NCBI RefSeq assembly: GCF_029892565.1
Contig: NZ_JARXVH010000012.1
Coordinates: 1-64,000, forward strand
Length of the DNA: 64,000 bases
Source: Streptomyces pseudovenezuelae
GTDB lineage: Bacteria; Actinomycetota; Actinomycetes; Streptomycetales; Streptomycetaceae
Direction: 5' to 3'
Part shown: positions 8,254-15,010 of the stretch, one piece after another
How positions within the stretch are numbered: the stretch's first letter is position 1
Layout of the letters: every line of letters starts with the position of its first letter
The notes under the pieces: model-generated
Database searches by the model: none
Told to the model about the DNA's origin: nothing
The model's input: only the letters and a program-made list of their open reading frames with translations
Program-made: the position numbers and the translations under genes

Positions 8254-9681
8254 TCATCCCTCCGTCGGGTGGACGATCCGCCACTCCTGGTCGTCGGTGG
8301 TGGAGCAGTCGAAAAGAGTGAGATTGAGGTCGTTGGCGGTGCTGCTGTGCCCGTCCACGTCAAGGCACTTGTTGTTGCCGGCGAAGTTGCGGATCCAGTA
8401 GGCGCCGCTCTCCTGCTTGTCGATCCACCACAGCTGGTTGTCGGCGGTCGTACCGTCGCAGGTGAACTCGGTGATCTTCGTGCGGATCGGCTGTGCCCCG
8501 TAGTACGGCAGATCCATGCAGAGCTGGTCCTTCACATTGCGGATCTGGAAGAGCGGACGGCTGCCGGGGCCGCCCTTCGCGTACTTCACCTCAAGGTTCC
8601 AGAGCTGGTTGTCGTGGCTGGTGCCGTCGCAGATGTACTGGCGCACCGGACCGTTGATCGTGCCCTTGTCGAAGTTCGGGATGTCCGCGCACTTGTTGGT
8701 CGTCGCGTTGCGCAGCAGGACGTTCGTCGCCGGCACCACGGGCTTCGGGGCCTTCTTCTTGGGCGGGGCCTGTGAATTGCCGCCTCCACCACCGCCCCCG
8801 CCGCCGGCCTGCTCGGTCTGCCCACCGCCGGTCTGCGCCGGAGCGGACGGCTCCGGAGCGGGGGGCGTGAGAACCGGACTCGGGGTCGGGGTGGGCGTGA
8901 GGGCGTTGCCTGCCTCGACGGGCTTCGGCCTGGCGCCGGTACCGACCTGGGGCTTGTAGGCGATCCACAGCATCGCGAAGGTGATCGCCAGGGCGAAGAA
9001 GATGCCGAAGAAGGTGGCCAGCCAGCGGGGCAGGAACCCGCGCTGGAGGTAAGTCCCTTCCACCGGATGGGGGTTGGCGCCCGACCGCAGGACGGAGAGT
9101 GTGTACGGCCGCTGCTCCTTCGGGCCGAACCAGATGATCTTGCGCGGCTTCAGCGTCGTCTTCACGAACGCCGCGCGACCCGGCTCGATCTGCACATTGC
9201 TCGGGTAGATCTCGTACGCGAGTTGATCACCGTGGTCGTTGCCGCTGATCGACGCCGTCAGCTTCGTGTTGCCGATGTTGTCGATCGCCAGCCTCGGCCG
9301 CCCACGAAAACGCCCCTTCACCGTCGGCGGCACCAACTCGGCCCGCACCTGCGTGAATGGAGTGATCGTCAGGTTCCCCTCGGGGACGGTCGTCGCCTCA
9401 GGGTGCTCGGTGGGCATGATGCGGATCGCGTAGGGGTTCGGTCCCGCTGTCGCATCCGGCGTGCGCGGCGGGGAGAACGTCAGATCCACCAACCCCGTCG
9501 TCCCGGGGTACAGCCGGAGCGTCGGAGGCTCCACCGTCGTCCAGGGCCCAACCCGGCCCACCGGCTCGAAGCGGTACTCGTCCACCACGTCACCGGTGTT
9601 GCGCAACCGAAGCCGCACGCGCGTACTGCCGCCCGGATCAACCGTCGCGGAAGCGGGTTCGAGTGAGGTCCACAGGGTCAT
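8254..9681 (-). CDS. CIS-linked type II membrane protein with beta-trefoil lectin-like domain (paralogue 2)
   Basis: 475 residues, ATG at 9681. The N-terminal beta-sandwich module (about 1-205) and transmembrane helix (WLATFFGIFFALAITFAMLW, about 221-240) match the flanking paralogues. The linker is Pro-rich, then poly-Gly, then KKKAPKP. From about residue 330 a beta-trefoil carries three NQLW-type repeats (SHDNQLWNLE, TADNQLWWIDKQ, TTDDQEWRIVHPTEG) and internal cysteines, so it is RICIN-like but distinct from paralogue 1. It sits in a head-to-tail array with gaps of 1-4 bases to its neighbours, so it is surely co-transcribed and probably co-translated with them. Substrate unknown. Confidence 0.85.
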   Translation of the reverse strand: MTLWTSLEPASATVDPGGSTRVRLRLRNTGDVVDEYRFEPVGRVGPWTTVEPPTLRLYPGTTGLVDLTFSPPRTPDATAGPNPYAIRIMPTEHPEATTVPEGNLTITPFTQVRAELVPPTVKGRFRGRPRLAIDNIGNTKLTASISGNDHGDQLAYEIYPSNVQIEPGRAAFVKTTLKPRKIIWFGPKEQRPYTLSVLRSGANPHPVEGTYLQRGFLPRWLATFFGIFFALAITFAMLWIAYKPQVGTGARPKPVEAGNALTPTPTPSPVLTPPAPEPSAPAQTGGGQTEQAGGGGGGGGGNSQAPPKKKAPKPVVPATNVLLRNATTNKCADIPNFDKGTINGPVRQYICDGTSHDNQLWNLEVKYAKGGPGSRPLFQIRNVKDQLCMDLPYYGAQPIRTKITEFTCDGTTADNQLWWIDKQESGAYWIRNFAGNNKCLDVDGHSSTANDLNLTLFDCSTTDDQEWRIVHPTEG

Positions 9682-9685
9682 GGCG

Positions 9686-11110
9686 TCACACCGTCAGCTT
9701 GATGGCTTCGATCCAGTGGTTGTTGTTGAAGTTGCCGGCGGTGTTGAGCCCCGGGCGGGCACCGTTGCAGACCTGGCTGCTCCAGTCCTGTTCGACCTGC
9801 TTGACGCTGTTGCAGAGCTGACCGGAGCCGACGTTCCAGACGAAGGTCACCATGTACGGGGCGTCCTTCGCCGTGCTGCCGACGTAGTTGTCCTTGCGGT
9901 CCGCGATGACGGCCGTCCACTTGGGCAGCCAGCTGCCCTGGCCGTTGGTCGACTGGGGGTTGTGCACCATGGCCGTGCCGGCGGAACCCTCCACGTTGTA
10001 CACCGCGATGTTGAGAGCCGTGACCTGCTTGCCCTGGCCGACGGTGCCGCCGATGGTGCCGTCGCACACCGGCTTCTGCCAGCCCACGCCGAAGACGAAC
10101 GCGCGGTAGCAGACGTGCCGTCCGCCGGGGTCGCTCTTGGCCAGGCGTTTCACGGCGGTCGCCGCCGTGTCCGCCTTGGGCTTGGCGGTCACCGTGGCCT
10201 TGGCCCCGCCGCCTCCGCCGGACCCGCTCCCCCCGGCCGCCGCGCCGGAGTCGGCGGCCGGCGGTGCGCTGGTCACCGAAGGGGCCGCCGGTATCACCGG
10301 AGCGGCACTCGCCGAGGGGGTGGGCGTGAGGGCGTTGCCTGCCTCGACGGGCTTCGGCCTGGCGCCGGTACCGACCTGGGGCTTGTAGGCGATCCACAGC
10401 ATCGCGAAGGTGATCGCCAGGGCGAAGAAGATGCCGAAGAAGGTGGCCAGCCAGCGGGGCAGGAACCCGCGCTGGAGGTAAGTCCCTTCCACCGGATGGG
10501 GGTTGGCGCCCGACCGCAGGACGGAGAGTGTGTACGGCCGCTGCTCCTTCGGACCGAACCAGATGATCTTGCGCGGCTTCAGTGTCGTCTTCACGAAGGC
10601 CGCGCGACCCGGCTCGATCTGCACATTGCTCGGGTAGATGTCGTACGCGAGTTGATCGCCGTGGTCGTTGCCGCTGATCGACGCCGTCAGCTTCGTGTTG
10701 CCGATGTTGTCGATCGCCAGCTTCGGCCGCCCCCGGAAACGCCCCTTCACGGTCGGCGGCACCAACTCCGCGCGCACCTCCGTGAACGGAGTGATCGTCA
10801 GATTCCCCTCGGGAACGGTCGTCGCCTCAGGGTGCTCGGTCGGCGTGATCCGTACCGCGTACGGGTTGGGGCCCGCCGTCGCGTCGGGCGTGCGCGGTGG
10901 AGCGAACGTCAGATCCACGGTGCCGGTCGTCCCCGGGTACAGGCGGAGCATCTGCGGCTCCACCCTCGTCCACGGGGACACCGGCCCCACCGCCTCGAAG
11001 CGGTACTCGTCCACCACGTCACCGGTGTTGCGCAACCGAAGCCGCACGCGCGTACTGCCGCCCGGATCAACCGTCGCGGAAGCGGGTTCCAGAGAAGTCC
11101 ACAGGCTCAC
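9686..11110 (-). CDS. CIS-linked type II membrane protein with hydrophobic-W-like C-terminal domain (paralogue 3)
   Basis: 474 residues, GTG at 11110. The first 250 residues repeat the shared module plus transmembrane helix. The C-terminus from about 320 is unrelated to the ricin type. It has GVGWQKPVCDGTIGGTVGQG followed by VTALNIAV, and a second, weaker copy ending DWSSQVCNGARPGLNTAGN then HWIEAIKLTV. This spacing of W, DG, GT, GQ and a final LEAIxI/ALNIxV strand resembles clostridial hydrophobic (ChW) repeats, which sit on cell surfaces. Four cysteines could form disulphides outside the cell. It is the first gene of the three-gene array; the frameshifted gene lies upstream with an 83-bp gap. 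Function unknown. Confidence 0.82.
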   Translation of the reverse strand: MSLWTSLEPASATVDPGGSTRVRLRLRNTGDVVDEYRFEAVGPVSPWTRVEPQMLRLYPGTTGTVDLTFAPPRTPDATAGPNPYAVRITPTEHPEATTVPEGNLTITPFTEVRAELVPPTVKGRFRGRPKLAIDNIGNTKLTASISGNDHGDQLAYDIYPSNVQIEPGRAAFVKTTLKPRKIIWFGPKEQRPYTLSVLRSGANPHPVEGTYLQRGFLPRWLATFFGIFFALAITFAMLWIAYKPQVGTGARPKPVEAGNALTPTPSASAAPVIPAAPSVTSAPPAADSGAAAGGSGSGGGGGAKATVTAKPKADTAATAVKRLAKSDPGGRHVCYRAFVFGVGWQKPVCDGTIGGTVGQGKQVTALNIAVYNVEGSAGTAMVHNPQSTNGQGSWLPKWTAVIADRKDNYVGSTAKDAPYMVTFVWNVGSGQLCNSVKQVEQDWSSQVCNGARPGLNTAGNFNNNHWIEAIKLTV

Positions 11111-11193
11111 AGCGTCACGTTAGGTGGGGTCGGTGGTGCCGGTCAGGAGGCTTTGGGGCACATCGGGTGACCGGCGGGGCACAGTGGTGACGG

Positions 11194-11779
11194 TCAGTTG
11201 TCCTTGAGGTCGTCGAGTCCCGGCCTCGCGCGGGGGCCGGTCGAGTAGGGCCGCATGGTCATGTATCGCCGGCTGTTGCCGTCCTGGAAGTCCAGCTTGT
11301 CGAGCGAGGTCCGCGCCCCCATGGAACGGTGGGCGGACAGGCCGACCTCGTCGCGGGTGATCTCCGTGACGCTCGGGTCGCGGCGCGCGCCTGTTGTCGA
11401 GCCAGCTCTCCATGTTGGCCAGCGCCTCGGCCGTCATCATGACGGCGAGCCGACGGCCCTCGATGTTGTTCCCCCGGCGCTCCTCCTCCTGGCGCTCGTC
11501 GCGGCTCGCCGTGGTGGGGTAGGCCCACATCGCGACGGACAGGGCCTTGACGGGCAGCCCGTGGTGCTCGGCGATGACCTCCAGCACGTAGAGCCAGTAG
11601 GACGGCCCCTGTTGCACGGCCGGCTTGGTGACCCGCTGCACGGCGCCGGTGGCCGCGGGGGCGGCGGAGCGCGTCGGCGCCGGGATCCACTGCACCGGCG
11701 GCACCGAACCGCTCATCACCCGGCGGGCGTTCTCCACCGCCCGGCGTTCGCCCGAGTCGTTCTCGCTGGAGACCTTCAC
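11194..11779 (-). pseudogene. Frameshifted eCIS-linked gene of unknown function
   Basis: GTG start at 11779 overlaps the stop of the upstream mini-gene. Reading starts MKVSSENDSGERRAV and passes AVQRVTKPAVQQ, a conserved-looking PSYWLYVLEVIAEHHGLPVK and a helical region ending ALANMESWLDNR. At about 11390 the frame runs into a compositionally odd Arg/Pro/Gly tail ending at 11120. The adjacent frame instead continues sensibly as ARRDPSVTEITRDEVG, then SLDKLDFQDGNSRRY, ending LDDLKDN at a TGA at 11194-11196. Adding one GC unit to the GCGCGC run at about 11388-11394 restores one frame of about 195 codons. This is either a true dinucleotide-slippage mutation or a sequencing error. Intact, it would be a cytoplasmic protein of the leftward eCIS operon. 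Confidence 0.75.
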
Positions 11780-12006
11780 CCCGGTGCCGTGTCATGCACG
11801 AGGGCCCGACGCTGCACGGACGGTGTGTGCCCGCAGCCCGCGTCGTGCTCGTGGCGCTCCTCGGCGACGGCCTGGGTCACGGCGGCGTTGCCCGCGAGGC
11901 GTTGCAGGTCCAGCATGCGCTGTGCGGGCGTACCCGGTGCCGGGGCGGGGCCGCCGCTCCGCTGATCGCTGTCCTCGCGGACCGGTGTCCCCTGTGCGCA
12001 CGGCAC
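11776..12006 (-). CDS. Short eCIS protein built on an LQRLAGNAAV motif
   Basis: About 76 residues from a GTG at 12006; the start is uncertain because no good ribosome-binding site is visible, and TTG/CTG codons upstream are possible. The centre reads PAQRMLDLQRLAGNAAVTQ, the motif that normally precedes DUF4157 and other cargo domains in actinobacterial eCIS proteins. It is followed by a His/Cys-rich stretch (EERHEHDAGCGH) and SVQRR. No effector domain follows: the protein ends after the motif. The stop overlaps the start of the frameshifted gene (GTGA). It is divergent from the sheath gene. It may be an adaptor or decoy built from a loading signal; that is inference. Confidence 0.65.
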   Translation of the reverse strand: MPCAQGTPVREDSDQRSGGPAPAPGTPAQRMLDLQRLAGNAAVTQAVAEERHEHDAGCGHTPSVQRRALVHDTAPG

Positions 12007-12124
12007 TCCCTCGAAGCCGCACGCCGGCTCCCCGGCGTTACCGGGCCGTCGGGAGAGCGGGAAGGTCCGCGAGGGCAGCGATGAGGGCAGAAGGGCGGGG
12101 CACCGCCGACCGGACTGCCCTTCC

Positions 12125-12141
12125 GGGCAACCAAGTTGCCC
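12125..12141. promoter_or_regulatory. Perfect inverted repeat upstream of the sheath gene
   Basis: GGGCAAC-caa-GTTGCCC in the divergent region between the leftward mini-gene and the sheath gene (about 90 bp before the sheath start). It could be an operator for one of the locus regulators or a 5' leader hairpin. Confidence 0.5.
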
Positions 12142-12231
12142 CCGATCAGGCACTGGAGGCCGTTTCGCGGAGAGTTGCGCGCGCGTGAGGGTGGGAGGCG
12201 TTCCTGTCTCGTACCCCGAGGAGAGCAGAGC

Positions 12232-13821
12232 ATGCCGTCCTACCTGTCGCCCGGCGTCTACGTCGAGGAGGTGGCCAGCGGTTCGCGCCCCATCGAGGGA
12301 GTGGGCACGTCGGTCGCGGCCTTCGTGGGACTCGCCCCGCGCGGCCCGCTGAACGAGCCGACCCTGGTGACCAACTGGACCCAGTACGTGGCGGCCTTCG
12401 GTGAGTTCACCGACGGGTACTACCTCGCGCACTCCGTCTACGGCTTCTTCCAGAACGGCGGCACGGCCGCCTACGTCGTCCGAGTCGGCGGTGCCCCGGG
12501 CGCCTCCACCGGGAACGGCGCCGGCCCCGCCGCGGTCACCGGCTCCTCCGCCCCGGCGGCGCTCCCCGCGGGCGAGCCCCGCCAGTTGGGCACCTTCTCC
12601 GTGACGGCGCTCACCTCCGGCAGCAGCGGCCCGCTGAGCGTCGAGGTCGCGGACGCCGAGGGCGAGGGCCCGGCCGAGCGGTTCAAGCTGCTCGTCAAGG
12701 ACGGCGAGAAGACCGTCGAGAACTTCGACGTGACCGCGAAGAAGGGTGGCCGCAACTACGTGGTCACGCAGGTGAAGGAGCGCTCCAAGCTCATCACCGT
12801 GACCGAGGCCGCGCCGTCCGCGCAGTTGGCCCGTCCGGACAACCAGACGCTGGCCCTGGTCTCCCCGGCCGCCGCGTCGGCCACCCCGGACAGCCCCGCC
12901 GAGGCCTCGCACCCCGGCCCGGCCACCTACCTCGGCGACTCCGCCGACCGCACCGGTTTCGGCGGCCTGGAGGCCGTGGACGAGATCTCCATGGTCGCGG
13001 TGCCCGACCTGATGGCCGCCTACCAGCGCGGCGCGATCGACCTGGAGGCCGTCAAGGCGGTCCAGTTGGGCCTGATCGCGCACTGCGAGCTGATGGGCGA
13101 CCGGGTCGCCGTCATCGACCCGCCGCCGAGCCTGAACGCCCGTCAGATCCGGGTGTGGCGACAGGAGACGGCCGGCTACGACTCCAAGTACGCGGCCCTG
13201 TACTACCCGTGGATCAAGTCCTTCGACCCCTCCAGCGGCCAGTCCCGGCTGATCCCGCCGAGCGGTCACGTGGCCGGCATCTGGGCGCGCAACGACTCCG
13301 AGCGCGGTGTGCACAAGGCGCCCGCCAACGAGGTCGTGCGCGGCGCGGTCGACCTGGAGATGCAGATCACCCGCGGTGAGCAGGACCTGCTCAACCCGAT
13401 CGGCGTCAACTGCATCCGGTCCTTCCCGGGCCGCGGCATCCGCGTCTGGGGCGCCCGCACCCTCTCCTCCGACCCGGCCTGGCGCTACCTGAACATCCGC
13501 CGGTACTTCAACTACCTGGAGGAGTCGATCCTGATCGGCACCCAGTGGGTGGTGTTCGAGCCGAACGACCACGCGCTGTGGGCCCGGATCCGGCGCAACA
13601 TCTCGGCGTTCCTGGTCAACGAGTGGCGCAGCGGCGCCCTGTTCGGGCAGCGGCCCGAGGAGGCGTACTACGTCAAGTGCGACGAGGAGACCAACCCGCC
13701 GGAGTCGGTCGACGTCGGCCGGGTCGTCTGCGAGATCGGCATCGCGCCGGTCAAGCCCGCCGAGTTCGTGATCTTCCGGCTGGCCCAGTTCTCCAGCGGC
13801 AACGGGGAGTTGGAGGAGTAG
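12232..13821 (+). CDS. Contractile sheath protein of the injection system
   Basis: 529 residues, ATG at 12232 with GAGGAGAG upstream. The start carries the hallmark SPGVYVEEV of phage tail sheath proteins, then AAFVGLAPRGPLNEP and FFQNGGTAAYVVRVGG. A variable, surface-exposed insertion domain covers about 90-290. The C-terminal domain (VNCIRSFPGRGIRVWGARTL, WVVFEPNDHALWARIRRNI, then CDEETNPPESVD and FVIFRLAQF) is the conserved interlocking part. The polymerised sheath contracts to drive the inner tube through a target membrane. It is the first gene of the main rightward operon, directly followed by the tube gene. Confidence 0.97.
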   Translation: MPSYLSPGVYVEEVASGSRPIEGVGTSVAAFVGLAPRGPLNEPTLVTNWTQYVAAFGEFTDGYYLAHSVYGFFQNGGTAAYVVRVGGAPGASTGNGAGPAAVTGSSAPAALPAGEPRQLGTFSVTALTSGSSGPLSVEVADAEGEGPAERFKLLVKDGEKTVENFDVTAKKGGRNYVVTQVKERSKLITVTEAAPSAQLARPDNQTLALVSPAAASATPDSPAEASHPGPATYLGDSADRTGFGGLEAVDEISMVAVPDLMAAYQRGAIDLEAVKAVQLGLIAHCELMGDRVAVIDPPPSLNARQIRVWRQETAGYDSKYAALYYPWIKSFDPSSGQSRLIPPSGHVAGIWARNDSERGVHKAPANEVVRGAVDLEMQITRGEQDLLNPIGVNCIRSFPGRGIRVWGARTLSSDPAWRYLNIRRYFNYLEESILIGTQWVVFEPNDHALWARIRRNISAFLVNEWRSGALFGQRPEEAYYVKCDEETNPPESVDVGRVVCEIGIAPVKPAEFVIFRLAQFSSGNGELEE

Positions 13822-13875
13822 GCAGCCCTGCGCTTCTCCGGTCGTCTTCACCATCCTTAGAAGGACAGCGAATTC

Positions 13876-14319
13876 ATGAGTCTCCAGCCGGGTGACGCCC
13901 TCACCTCACATAATTTCGGCCTGCAGATCGACGGTGTGATGGTCGAGTACCTCGCCGAGGTCAGCGGCCTGAGCATCGAGCAGGACGTCATCACGTACCA
14001 GCAGAACACCCCCAACGGCCAGAACGTGGTCAAGAACCTGCCGGGTGTGAAGAAGAACGGCACCTGCACGGTCATCCGCGGTATGACCCAGTCGGCCTCG
14101 TTCACCCAGTGGATCAACGAGTCCATCTCCGGTCAGATGACGACGGCCCGCAAGAACGCGTCGATCATCATGATGGACTTCCAGAACAACCCGGTGAAGC
14201 GCTACCACCTGCGCAACGCCTGGTGCAACAAGATCGACGCGAGCACGGTGAAGGCCGGCGAGGCCGCCGCGCTCACCGAGACCGTCACCATCGCGTTCGA
14301 AGAACTGGTCATCGAGTAA
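13876..14319 (+). CDS. Inner tube protein (T4 gp19/Hcp-like)
   Basis: 147 residues, ATG with AGAAGGA upstream. It starts MSLQPGDALTSHNFGLQIDG and contains VEYLAEVSGLSIEQDV and LPGVKKNGTCTVIRGM, the typical beta-barrel fold pattern of phage tail tube proteins in eCIS. Hexameric rings stack inside the sheath to form the channel. Length fits the family (about 145-150). Its TAA stop shares its last A with the ATG of the next gene, so the two are translationally coupled. Confidence 0.96.
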   Translation: MSLQPGDALTSHNFGLQIDGVMVEYLAEVSGLSIEQDVITYQQNTPNGQNVVKNLPGVKKNGTCTVIRGMTQSASFTQWINESISGQMTTARKNASIIMMDFQNNPVKRYHLRNAWCNKIDASTVKAGEAAALTETVTIAFEELVIE

Positions 14320-14852
14320 TGCGTCGTTCGGCTGCCAGGGCCGGCGGCGCCGTCTCGTACTCCGGCGCGGACGCGGCGGCGCCCGCGCCGGAGACGGACG
14401 GGGAGTTGACGGCCGTGCAGGCGGCACCGGGTGTACAGACGGCCCCGGCAGCACCACCCGCTCCCGTGCAGCAACCGGAGCCGCTGCGCACGGAGTTCGC
14501 CTTCCAACTGCCGCGCGGATACGTCGACGAGGCGGGCACCGTCCACCGGGACGGCGTGATGCGTCTGTCGACGGCACGGGACGAACTGGTCCCGCTGCGG
14601 GACGTACGGGTGCAGGAGAACCCGGCGTTCCTCTCGGTGGTGCTGCTGGGCCGGGTCATCACCCGCCTCGGCACGCTGCCGATCGTCCACGACGGCATCG
14701 TGGAGAACATGTTCGCCTCCGACCTGGCCTTCCTGCAGGACTTCTACCGCCAGATCAACGCGGAGGGCCACACCCGCGCCGCCGTGCAGTGCCCGCACTG
14801 CTCGGAGCCGTTCGAGGTGGAACTCGGCGGGAGCCGCCTGGGGGAATCGTGA
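14319..14852 (+). CDS. Phage-baseplate-assembly-like zinc protein of the eCIS locus
   Basis: 177 residues, ATG overlapping the tube stop. Residues 1-60 are Ala/Pro-rich and disordered. The body (TEFAFQLPRGYVDEAGTVHR, GVMRLSTARDEL, ENPAFLSVVLLGRVITRLG) and the CPHC motif near residue 160 resemble T4 gp26/gp51-like baseplate hub assembly proteins, which recur beside tube genes in eCIS loci. Two visible cysteines are not enough for a full zinc site alone, so metal binding may need a dimer. Role in baseplate or tube assembly is inferred from position. Stop overlaps the next GTG start. Confidence 0.7.
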   Translation: MRRSAARAGGAVSYSGADAAAPAPETDGELTAVQAAPGVQTAPAAPPAPVQQPEPLRTEFAFQLPRGYVDEAGTVHRDGVMRLSTARDELVPLRDVRVQENPAFLSVVLLGRVITRLGTLPIVHDGIVENMFASDLAFLQDFYRQINAEGHTRAAVQCPHCSEPFEVELGGSRLGES

Positions 14853-15007
14853 CGTACGCGACCGACCGGCTGCACGAGGAGATCGCGTACGTCGCCTACC
14901 ACTTCCACTGGAGCATGGACGAGATCCTCGACCTGGAGCACGCCGACCGCCGCCGCTTCACCGACGAGATCGCGTCCCTGGTGACACGGGCCGGGGCGGA
15001 GGGCTGA
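14849..15007 (+). CDS. Small DUF6760-type eCIS protein
   Basis: 52 residues from a GTG overlapping the previous stop (GTGA). Sequence VTYATDRLHEEIAYVAYHFH then MDEILDLEHADRRRF is the short DUF6760 pattern, found in the same position in actinobacterial CIS loci and resembling small tail-assembly-chaperone subunits. It appears entirely helical. No function is established to my knowledge. Three bases separate it from the next gene. Confidence 0.8.
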   Translation: MTYATDRLHEEIAYVAYHFHWSMDEILDLEHADRRRFTDEIASLVTRAGAEG

Positions 15008-15010
15008 GCG

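Noticed and set aside
11776..13854. A 692-codon minus-strand frame covering the sheath gene
   Set aside because: Only its last 76 codons, outside the sheath gene, are believable (the LQR-motif protein); the rest is antisense to the sheath.
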